A DNA stretch of 10,358 nt from Pseudomonadota bacterium (GTDB lineage Bacteria; Pseudomonadota; Gammaproteobacteria; Steroidobacterales; Steroidobacteraceae). The DNA lies in NCBI GenBank assembly GCA_021805275.1, contig JAJZFQ010000180.1, positions 1 through 10,358 on the forward strand, written 5' to 3'. The position numbers and the translations under genes were made by a program. Position 1 is the stretch's first letter. Each line of letters starts with the position of its first letter. Below, one piece after another: positions 1 through 6,399 of the stretch. The notes under the pieces were generated by a model that was not told the DNA's origin, made no database searches, and saw only the letters and a list, made by a program, of their open reading frames with translations.

Positions 1-12
1 ATCAACTGACTC

Positions 13-20
13 GAGGGGGA
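13..20 (+). promoter_or_regulatory. Ribosome binding site of the TonB-dependent receptor
   Basis: The purine run GAGGGGGA lies six bases before the ATG at 27 and matches the anti-Shine-Dalgarno core well. It fixes the start of the receptor. Only 26 bases precede the gene in this window, so its promoter and any operator lie outside it. Confidence 0.7.
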
Positions 21-26
21 TCGATC

Positions 27-2729
27 ATGAAGCTCACGTCAAGGCTCGTGTCCGGAGCCGTCGCGCTGGCATTGGCCGGCGCAGTGCCCGCCTGGGCCAA
101 ATCGGCCGGACCCGGCCCCCAGGCCGCTACGGCCGCCGACTCGACCGCGGGCAGCGCCCACGATCACAAGAAAGCCGCGGCGCCGGCGGTCCTGCAGGAA
201 GTCGTCGTGACCGGCATTCGTGCCAGCATGGAGAGCGCGTTGAACATCCAGCGCTTCTCGAACACCATCGAGGACGCCATCGTCGCCTCGCAGATCGGTA
301 AGCTCCCCGACGTCACCGCGATCGATGCACTGCAGCGCATCCCGGGCATCCAGGTCAGCCGCCAGCTCGGTGAAGGTGGCGGTACGGTCAACATCGGCGG
401 CTCGGTGATCAACAGCGGCTATGAAATCCGCGGATTGCCCTACGCGGAGACCACCCTGAACGGCCGCGAGGTGTTCAGCGCCACCGGCAGCCGCGTCCTG
501 AACCTTGAGGATATTCCCTCCTCGCTGCTTGCCGGGATCGACGTCTATAAGGATCCGACGGCGAGCCTGATCGCCGGCGGTCTTGCCGGCACGGTCGACC
601 TGCGCACGCACCGGCCGTTCGACTTCGCGGGCCGCCAGCTCGACTTCAGCGCCGGGGAGACCTACGGCGACATGATCGGCACGGCGCGGCCGAACTTCAA
701 CATGCTGGCGAGCGATATCTGGCGCACCGGCATCGGCAAGATCGGCGCGTTGCTCGATTTCTCCTACCACGACCGAGCCTACCGCGAAGACGGTGCGACG
801 AACAATTCGATCGCCATCAGCAAGACCGCCGTGCCGGGGCAGACCGTCGAGTACACCAACGGGGTGTACAACACGATGTTCGTCGGCAACCGGCACCGCG
901 TCGGCGTCGATGCCGTGCTGCAATGGCAGCCGACCCACGATTTGCAGGCCTACGTCGAGGCTACGAGCGAAGACTTCACCTGGGCACAGAATCAATACAC
1001 CTTCTATTCCCAGCAGGGTGGTGGCACGATTCAGCCCGGATCGGTCTCGCTCTTCCCGGGCACCAGCGATGCCAGCGCCGTCACGTTCAACAACGGACTG
1101 GCCAGCACCGTGGGCGCGTGGCGTACCGTCGAGGACGTCAACCGTCAATACAATCTGCACGTGAAATGGACGCCCATTCCGTGGACGGTGGCCGGCGATC
1201 TCAGTTACTCGAAGGCGACCGAGCGGCTGAACAATCCCGCCGTCGACATCGGCACGACCGTACCGACGATCTCGCAGAGCGTGTCGACCTCCGGGATCAC
1301 GACCTCGATGGTGCCGGGCTTCGATCTGACCAATCTCGCCAACTTCAATGACAGCACCTCGAGCAACTATCACAGCTATCTGTACGACACCGAGCAGCAT
1401 TTCCGTGGCAGTGAGACCGCCGGTACGCTGAATGCGACCTACGCCTTCGCGCACGGCTTCCTCAGTTCGGTGGAAAGCGGTGTGCAGCTGGCCGACCGCA
1501 AGGACCAGTTCAATCAATGGTCCACCTTCACGGCGATCACCAGTGCGCAAATCCAGGCGAACTCGCAGTGGTTCGCCAACGTGCCGCTCAGTCCGTTCCT
1601 CTCGGCCGTCTCCTCCACCCCGGTCATTCCGGCCTACACGGTATTTGACCCGAGCAAGCTGCATTTCCAAGCGCCCAGTGTGTACAGCGCCTTCGGCGCG
1701 GCCATGCCCACGGATAATGGCACCGCCGACTACCATGTCGACGAACGTACCTACGCCGCGTTCGTGCAGTTGAACTTCGATGCGCACGTCGGCGTCCCAA
1801 TGAGCGGCAACGTCGGGGTGCGTGTGGTGCGGCACGAGGACTTCATGAGCGGAGAGATCGGCAACGCGGGCGTCTACACGCCAGCGAACTTCTCGCACGG
1901 TGAGACTGATGCGCTGCCGAGCTTGAACCTGCTGTTCAAGCTGACGCATGACCTGCAGTGGCGCTTTGCGGCGTCCAAGGCAATTGCCTACCCGGACTTC
2001 AGCCAGATCCGACCGTCGATCAGCCTGCTGCCGGCGCAGGGTGCGGCAAGTGGCGGCAATCCGAACCTCAAGCCGACCACCGCGACACAGTTCGACACCT
2101 CGCTCGAGTACTACTTCGCGCACGGTTCGGCGCTCACCGCCGATGTGTTCTACAAGCGTCTGCAGAATTTCTGGCTGTCCGAGACGCAGCAGGACGCGTT
2201 TGCCCTCAATGGCATCACGTACAATCTGACCGGCGCAGTCGACGGCGGCAACGCCTCGCTGAAGGGGTTGGAGGTCGGATACCAGCAGTTCTTCCGCCAT
2301 CTGCCGGGCTGGCTGAGTGGCCTCGGAATTGCGGCGAACTACACCTACATCGATGCAGCGGCACCGACCGCAGTCGCAGGGCAGACGACCACGCTGCCGG
2401 GGTTGTCTAAGAATAGCTACAATCTGATCGGCATCTACGAGAAAGGACCGGTGTCGTTCCGCGTCGCCTACAACTGGCGCAGCGACTTCTACACCTCGCT
2501 GTACAACGGCTCGAATGCGCAGTTGGCGGCGAATCCGATCTACACCGCGAGCTACGGCTGGCTCGATGCCTCGTTCGAATACCAGATCAACCACCATCTG
2601 TCGGTCTATGCGCAGGGCTCGAATCTGCTGCGCACCAAGATCGTGACCTACTACGGCACACCGACGCTGCCGCAGGGCGCCACGATCGATGACCGCGAGG
2701 TGATGGTCGGGGTGAACCTGAAGCTCTAA
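27..2729 (+). CDS. TonB-dependent outer-membrane receptor (Xanthomonas/Caulobacter type), probable oligosaccharide importer
   Basis: This 900-residue protein is a TonB-dependent receptor that would bind a ligand at the cell surface and move it into the periplasm using TonB/ExbBD energy. A Sec signal peptide is visible (residues 1-24, basic start, Ala/Leu/Val core, cleavage after AWA). A flexible Ala-rich stretch follows, then a TonB-box-like EVVVTG at about 58-63. The plug spans about 65-197 and contains SQIGKLPDVTAIDALQRIPG, typical of the Xanthomonas/Caulobacter receptor group, and IRGLP. The rest has the alternating aromatic pattern of a 22-strand barrel. Length is normal for the group. 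The last residues are VNLKL rather than the usual terminal aromatic, which is slightly unusual. The start is supported by a purine-rich ribosome site at 13-20. The gene lies 15 bases before a glycosidase-like gene and faces a glycoside-hydrolase operon, so a carbohydrate ligand is inferred. The ligand itself cannot be read from sequence. Confidence 0.97.
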   Translation: MKLTSRLVSGAVALALAGAVPAWAKSAGPGPQAATAADSTAGSAHDHKKAAAPAVLQEVVVTGIRASMESALNIQRFSNTIEDAIVASQIGKLPDVTAIDALQRIPGIQVSRQLGEGGGTVNIGGSVINSGYEIRGLPYAETTLNGREVFSATGSRVLNLEDIPSSLLAGIDVYKDPTASLIAGGLAGTVDLRTHRPFDFAGRQLDFSAGETYGDMIGTARPNFNMLASDIWRTGIGKIGALLDFSYHDRAYREDGATNNSIAISKTAVPGQTVEYTNGVYNTMFVGNRHRVGVDAVLQWQPTHDLQAYVEATSEDFTWAQNQYTFYSQQGGGTIQPGSVSLFPGTSDASAVTFNNGLASTVGAWRTVEDVNRQYNLHVKWTPIPWTVAGDLSYSKATERLNNPAVDIGTTVPTISQSVSTSGITTSMVPGFDLTNLANFNDSTSSNYHSYLYDTEQHFRGSETAGTLNATYAFAHGFLSSVESGVQLADRKDQFNQWSTFTAITSAQIQANSQWFANVPLSPFLSAVSSTPVIPAYTVFDPSKLHFQAPSVYSAFGAAMPTDNGTADYHVDERTYAAFVQLNFDAHVGVPMSGNVGVRVVRHEDFMSGEIGNAGVYTPANFSHGETDALPSLNLLFKLTHDLQWRFAASKAIAYPDFSQIRPSISLLPAQGAASGGNPNLKPTTATQFDTSLEYYFAHGSALTADVFYKRLQNFWLSETQQDAFALNGITYNLTGAVDGGNASLKGLEVGYQQFFRHLPGWLSGLGIAANYTYIDAAAPTAVAGQTTTLPGLSKNSYNLIGIYEKGPVSFRVAYNWRSDFYTSLYNGSNAQLAANPIYTASYGWLDASFEYQINHHLSVYAQGSNLLRTKIVTYYGTPTLPQGATIDDREVMVGVNLKL

Positions 2730-2733
2730 GGAG
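2728..2733 (+). promoter_or_regulatory. Ribosome binding site of the beta-propeller gene, overlapping the receptor stop codon
   Basis: AAGGAG overlaps the receptor stop codon TAA (2727-2729) and sits 11 bases before the ATG at 2745, a slightly long spacing. With a 15-base gap and no room for a promoter, the second gene is most likely translated from the receptor transcript. Confidence 0.65.
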
Positions 2734-2744
2734 ACCCGCCCGCC

Positions 2745-3818
2745 ATGGTCGATCACCAGAGACGGAATTTGCTGACCGGGATGTTGGCGACGGGCGCGGG
2801 CTTGTCGGTGCGGCGTGCGGTCGGGAAACCGGCCGCACGCCTGCCGAACATTGCGCCGTTTCGTACGCCGTACAAGCTTGAGCAGCGCATCCTCACAGGC
2901 TCGGGCGTGCCCGGGAGTTTCGATCGCCTTCTGGTCGATTGCCCGTTCGTGTTCGAGCACGAAGGGCATTACTTCATGACCTATATCGGATTCGACGGTA
3001 TCGGCTATCAGACCGGACTCGCCGAATCCGATGATCTCGAACACTGGCGGCGCGCCGGGCAGATTCTGCACCGGGATCCAAACAGCCCGGTTACGCGCTA
3101 CAACATCGCGATGATGTCGATTTTGCGTGAGGACGGACTGCACTCACGGGGCTCGCTGATCAAAGTCGATGGCCGATATGTGGCCACGTGGTTTGCGTGT
3201 CCTCATTCGGGGTACGAACAAGGCCCGGGGGTGATCGGTCTGGCCTTCAGCAAAGATCTGCTGCACTGGGAGATCACCGATCCGATCCTCACGCCCGACC
3301 CGTCGCTGCCCTGGGAGGCCGGCGGCCTCTACAAGGCGTATTTGGTTCGCGACAACGGGCTTTACTACCTTTTCTACAACGCGAAATCCAATCATCTGCG
3401 CGACTGGCACGAGCAGATCGGTATCGCAACCTCGCCGGACCTGAAGACCTGGACTCGATATCCGGGCAATCCGATCCTGCGCCACGGCGGGCCGAAGGCC
3501 TGGGATGCACGCTTCGCCAGCGATCCGTGCGTGGTCCGCTGGGGACCCTGGTGGGGCGTGTACTACTACGGGTTTGCCAACGATGGACACGCCCGCGACT
3601 TGCTCGCCCTCGGTACGGATCCGTATCACCTGACCAAGGTTCCGCAAGTCATGGTCAATGTCGGACCCCCGGGCTCGATCGACGAGGACTTCGCGCACAA
3701 GCCGTCGGTGATCTATGCCGACGACACGCTGTATCAGTTCTATTGCTGCGTCAGCGGCAAATGGCCGCACGACGATCGAGCCATCACCGTGGCTCGGTCA
3801 CGGCCCTGGAAGAGCTGA
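2745..3818 (+). CDS. Exported five-bladed beta-propeller glycosidase-like protein (GH43/GH130-like fold), family not assignable
   Basis: This 357-residue protein has the look of a five-bladed beta-propeller glycosidase (GH43, GH32, GH62, GH117 and GH130 share this fold). Three blades show the recurring pattern S-x-D-L-x-x-W leading to an ILxxx strand, at residues 95-101, 169-175 and 230-236. Aromatic hairpins such as HYFMTY, YYLFYN and VYYYG fill the blades. Candidate catalytic acids are D65 in VDCPFVF (comparable to the N-terminal Asp of GH43), E191 in WEAGGLYKAY, D260 in SDPCVV and D313-D315 in IDEDF. These roles are inferred by position and not proven. The N-terminus has a twin-arginine motif (QRRNLLTG, residues 5-12) and a weak hydrophobic stretch, pointing to Tat export to the periplasm. 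It directly follows the transporter gene, so it probably acts on the imported glycan. I cannot place it in a specific CAZy family; a non-hydrolytic or phosphorylase role remains possible. Confidence 0.85.
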   Translation: MVDHQRRNLLTGMLATGAGLSVRRAVGKPAARLPNIAPFRTPYKLEQRILTGSGVPGSFDRLLVDCPFVFEHEGHYFMTYIGFDGIGYQTGLAESDDLEHWRRAGQILHRDPNSPVTRYNIAMMSILREDGLHSRGSLIKVDGRYVATWFACPHSGYEQGPGVIGLAFSKDLLHWEITDPILTPDPSLPWEAGGLYKAYLVRDNGLYYLFYNAKSNHLRDWHEQIGIATSPDLKTWTRYPGNPILRHGGPKAWDARFASDPCVVRWGPWWGVYYYGFANDGHARDLLALGTDPYHLTKVPQVMVNVGPPGSIDEDFAHKPSVIYADDTLYQFYCCVSGKWPHDDRAITVARSRPWKS

Positions 3819-3838
3819 TCGGATTCTCCAGCCCCCCC

Positions 3839-3871
3839 GCGTGGCACCGGACAGGATGGCCGGTGCCACGC
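3839..3871. terminator. Probable bidirectional terminator between convergent operons
   Basis: A perfect 12-bp inverted repeat, GCGTGGCACCGG (3839-3850) and CCGGTGCCACGC (3860-3871), flanks a 9-base loop. It begins 20 bases after the + strand stop codon and ends 16 bases before the - strand stop codon, exactly where both operons end. The stem is very G+C-rich. The + side is followed by ATTCTCCCC and the - side by a G-run, so neither has a proper T tract. The call rests on stem strength and position; a weakly intrinsic terminator or an RNA 3'-end stabiliser is equally possible. Confidence 0.65.
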
Positions 3872-3887
3872 ATTCTCCCCGGGAGCG

Positions 3888-4649
3888 CTACTGCAGATTG
3901 ACGAAGAGCCCGCCGTCGACCAGGACGGCCGCACCGGTCACGTAGCGGGCCAGATCCGAGGCGAGGAACACCACGCACCCCGCCACGTCGCGCGGCTCGC
4001 CCAGGCGGCCGAGCGGAATGCGCCGTTCCATGTACGCTCGTTTGGCCGGATCGGCCAAATCCTCCCGATTGATGTCGGTCTCAATCGTGCCCGGCATGAC
4101 TGAGTTGCAGCGGATCCCATGCGGACCGAGCGCGATCGCGCACGATTGCATCAGCGAGTGCACACCGGCCTTGGTGGGCGTGTAGTGCGCCTGCAGTCCG
4201 CCGCCGACGAGCGCGCTGATCGAACTGATCGCGATCAGCGCACCGCCTCGGCCCTGCGCGCGCATCTGCCGCGCAGCAGACTGCGTCATGTAATACGCCC
4301 CGTGCAGATTGACCGCCATGGTTCGCTCGAAGACCTCCGGCGGGGTCTCGAGAAACGCGTGGAACGGGCAAACCCCGGCGTTGCTCACGAATACATCGAC
4401 ACCACCGAGGGTGGCCACGGCGCGCGCGACGAACCGCTCGGCCGACTCCGCCAGAGCGACGTCGCCTTCGACCTCGACGACGCGCCGCCCGAGCGGCTCG
4501 AGTTCGGCGAGCGTTGCGTCGATGCCGGCGCGGTCCTTGAACCAATTGAGGGCCACGTCCGCGCCCTGCCGCGCGCACTCAACGGCAATGGCGCGGCCGA
4601 TGCCGCGCGAGGCGCCGGTAATCAGGACGCGCTTACCCTCGAGCAGCAT
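3888..4649 (-). CDS. Short-chain dehydrogenase, L-rhamnose 1-dehydrogenase-like (6-deoxyhexose dehydrogenase)
   Basis: This 253-residue cytosolic protein is a classical short-chain dehydrogenase/reductase. It shows the cofactor motif TGASRGIG (11-18), NAG (90-92), N114, and the catalytic triad S143, Y156, K160 in YTPTK. From memory, CPFHAFLETP, ISSISALVGG, HYTPTKAGVHSLMQSCAIAL and the tail RYVTGAAVLVDGGLFVNLQ match characterised L-rhamnose 1-dehydrogenases of the Sphingomonas/Azotobacter non-phosphorylated pathway. Those enzymes oxidise L-rhamnose to its lactone with NAD(P). The operon context, downstream of an alpha-L-fucosidase, makes L-fucose an alternative substrate; the two sugars are both 6-deoxy-L-hexoses. 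The start was chosen at 4649 because GGAGGT lies five bases before it. An upstream ATG at 4664 precedes that site and would add only five residues. The gene overlaps the fucosidase end by 17 bases, so translation is probably coupled. It is the last gene of its operon. Membership of the family is certain, substrate only probable. Confidence 0.93.
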   Translation of the reverse strand: MLLEGKRVLITGASRGIGRAIAVECARQGADVALNWFKDRAGIDATLAELEPLGRRVVEVEGDVALAESAERFVARAVATLGGVDVFVSNAGVCPFHAFLETPPEVFERTMAVNLHGAYYMTQSAARQMRAQGRGGALIAISSISALVGGGLQAHYTPTKAGVHSLMQSCAIALGPHGIRCNSVMPGTIETDINREDLADPAKRAYMERRIPLGRLGEPRDVAGCVVFLASDLARYVTGAAVLVDGGLFVNLQ

Positions 4650-6399
4650 GAGACACCTCCACATCCGAGGTCCGCGCGGTGGTCGGACGGGTGTCGATCT
4701 TCAGCGCATACGGCATCCCGCTGCGGGTCGGGGGCAACGTGACGCGCAGACCCGCGCGGGTCTGGCGCCAGGTGATCGGCTGCGGATCCCCGAGCAGCGC
4801 GACGCTCGTGATCGGACCCGGCAAATAGGGCGTGGCTCGATACAGAGTCTCGATCAGCGCGCTGCCGTCTTGCGGCCGGACCATGCCGAGCGCATAGAGC
4901 GTCCCGGCCTTCTGCGTGAAGCGGAAATCCTCCGGCGTGTACCGCTGACCGTTGTCGCGGCCGGTGGGCGCCTGGGTCGGCCCCTCACCGTAGAGCACCC
5001 AGGGCCGGGTGCCATAGATCGCCTCGCCGTTGATCTTCAGCCACGCGCCCATCTCAAGCAGGATGCGGCGCACTGTGCCCGGGATCGTCCCGTTGGCGCG
5101 TGGCCCGATGTTCAGCAACAGATCGCCGTTCTTGCTCACGATGTCGATCAGGTCGGTGAGCAGTGAGCGCGCCGAGCGATACTTGTCGTCGCGCACGTAG
5201 CCCCAGGAATCCAGGCTCACCGAGGTATCGGTCTCCCAGGGCCGCAGCCGCAGCGTATCGAGCTTGCCGCGCTCGATGTCCAGCACCGCTGTGCCGGCCG
5301 GGAACGCCTGCAGCTTGTACGTCAGCACCACCCCCTGATGCCGCGCCGCGGCGACATCGTAGTCATAGGCCGCCATGCGCTGCAGGTAGGGGGCGAACGC
5401 CGGCTGATTGATCCACCAGTCGAAGTACAGCAAGTCCGGGTGGTACTCATCGACCAGTTCGGTGCTGCGCGCGAGCCAGTCCTGCAGGAAGGCCTTGGAG
5501 GGCGGCAACCAATCCTGCAGCTGGTTCGGATTAGGTTCGCCCTGCGAGTGATCACCCGGCAGGTGCATCGGTTCGGCCGGTCCGTACAATCCAGCATAAC
5601 GCGGATCGTTGACATCCGAGGCGTACTTCGTGCCCGGGTGGTACCACCACCAGTGCTCGGCGCGGTGCGAGGAGACGCCAAAGCGCATGCCGTCAGCGCG
5701 TACTGCCTTCTCGAGTTCCCCGACCAAGTCCTGCTTCGGTCCCATGCGCACCGCATCCCACAGGGTGAACTTGGAGTTGTATTCCGCGAATCCGTCACAG
5801 TGCTCCGCGACCGGTACGACGTACCGTGCGCCGGCGCGCTTGAATAGCGCGGCCCAGGCCTGAGGGTTGAATTTCGCCATCGTGAAGCGGGCGATGAAGT
5901 TCTTGTAGCCGAACTTCGCGAGCGGACCGTACACCGCGCGCTGATACTCGTATGCCGCGGACCCTTTCACATACATGTTCCGCGAGTACCACTCGTTCTG
6001 GAACGCCGGCACGGAGAAGACGCCCCAGTGAATGAAGATGCCGAATTTCGCGTTCCGGAACCAGCGCGGGACGTGGTACGCCTCGAGCGAGTGCCAATTC
6101 GCCTTGAACGGGCCGCGCCGCACGGTCGCCGCGACCTTGTGCATCTGTTGGCGCAGCAGCTTCTCGTAGTCCTTCGGCTCGTCCCACAGCGGCGGAAACG
6201 TGTGGACGCTGCGCACCGGGTGCGCCGCCGTGGGGGCGCTCGTGCCCCAGGCCGGCGTCAGGGCACCAACGGTGCACCAAGCCGCCAGTAATGACAGGCT
6301 GAACAGGTGAGGACGCACGCTCGGGGTGCGCGGCCGTGGAGTTGCGCGGACATGGGGCATGGCAGACTCGTTCGGTGCAGAGACGGAAGGAATGGTCAT
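4633..6399 (-). CDS. Alpha-L-fucosidase, GH29 family, exported
   Basis: This 588-residue enzyme is a GH29 alpha-L-fucosidase, a retaining hydrolase that removes terminal L-fucose from glycans. Visible family marks are KFGIFIHWGVFSVPAFQNEW (about 118-137), VAEHCDGFAEY (197-207), GVSSHRAEHWWWY (241-253), LLYFDWW with the likely nucleophile D327, and RPWETDTS with the likely acid/base E389. DLLLNIGPRANG (426-437) closes the barrel, and a C-terminal beta-sandwich occupies about 480-575. The second His of the usual HHDGF motif is Cys here (C201). A Sec signal peptide is present with a core LFSLSLLAAW and likely cleavage after AWG at about residue 52, giving a periplasmic enzyme. The start at 6399 overlaps the stop of the GH42 gene as ATGA. 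A second ATG at 6363 (residue 13) would give a more normal signal peptide; neither has a strong ribosome site. The fucosidase call is very secure; linkage preference is not readable. Confidence 0.97.
   Translation of the reverse strand: MTIPSVSAPNESAMPHVRATPRPRTPSVRPHLFSLSLLAAWCTVGALTPAWGTSAPTAAHPVRSVHTFPPLWDEPKDYEKLLRQQMHKVAATVRRGPFKANWHSLEAYHVPRWFRNAKFGIFIHWGVFSVPAFQNEWYSRNMYVKGSAAYEYQRAVYGPLAKFGYKNFIARFTMAKFNPQAWAALFKRAGARYVVPVAEHCDGFAEYNSKFTLWDAVRMGPKQDLVGELEKAVRADGMRFGVSSHRAEHWWWYHPGTKYASDVNDPRYAGLYGPAEPMHLPGDHSQGEPNPNQLQDWLPPSKAFLQDWLARSTELVDEYHPDLLYFDWWINQPAFAPYLQRMAAYDYDVAAARHQGVVLTYKLQAFPAGTAVLDIERGKLDTLRLRPWETDTSVSLDSWGYVRDDKYRSARSLLTDLIDIVSKNGDLLLNIGPRANGTIPGTVRRILLEMGAWLKINGEAIYGTRPWVLYGEGPTQAPTGRDNGQRYTPEDFRFTQKAGTLYALGMVRPQDGSALIETLYRATPYLPGPITSVALLGDPQPITWRQTRAGLRVTLPPTRSGMPYALKIDTRPTTARTSDVEVSHAARG
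4655..4660 (-). promoter_or_regulatory. Ribosome binding site of the dehydrogenase, inside the fucosidase coding end
   Basis: On the minus strand GGAGGT stands five bases before the ATG at 4649 and lies within the last codons of the fucosidase. It is the strongest ribosome site in this operon and decides between two in-frame ATG codons. It also allows the dehydrogenase to be made in amounts independent of the upstream enzymes. Confidence 0.75.
6396..6399 (-). other. ATGA stop/start overlap between GH42 and fucosidase genes
   Basis: The fucosidase ATG (6399-6397) and the GH42 stop TGA (6398-6396) share ATGA on the minus strand. The sequence just before lacks a ribosome site, again pointing to re-initiation. 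If instead the inner ATG at 6363 is used, the genes would be 32 bases apart, with only a weak GAG before the start. Confidence 0.75.

Noticed and set aside
39..3143. A 1034-codon open frame on the minus strand opposite the receptor gene
   Set aside because: It is Arg- and Val-rich with no recognisable domain, has no signal or family motif, and lies opposite a receptor with clear family features. Long open shadow frames are common in G+C-rich DNA.
4650..4664. Upstream ATG at 4664 as start of the dehydrogenase
   Set aside because: The ribosome site GGAGGT lies after this ATG and fits the ATG at 4649. The five extra residues (MWRCL) are not part of the family N-terminus.
6270..6300. Cysteine in the fucosidase signal region as a lipoprotein attachment site
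   Set aside because: The residues before the Cys read LAAW; Trp at the -1 position does not fit a lipobox, and a normal cleavage site AWG follows.
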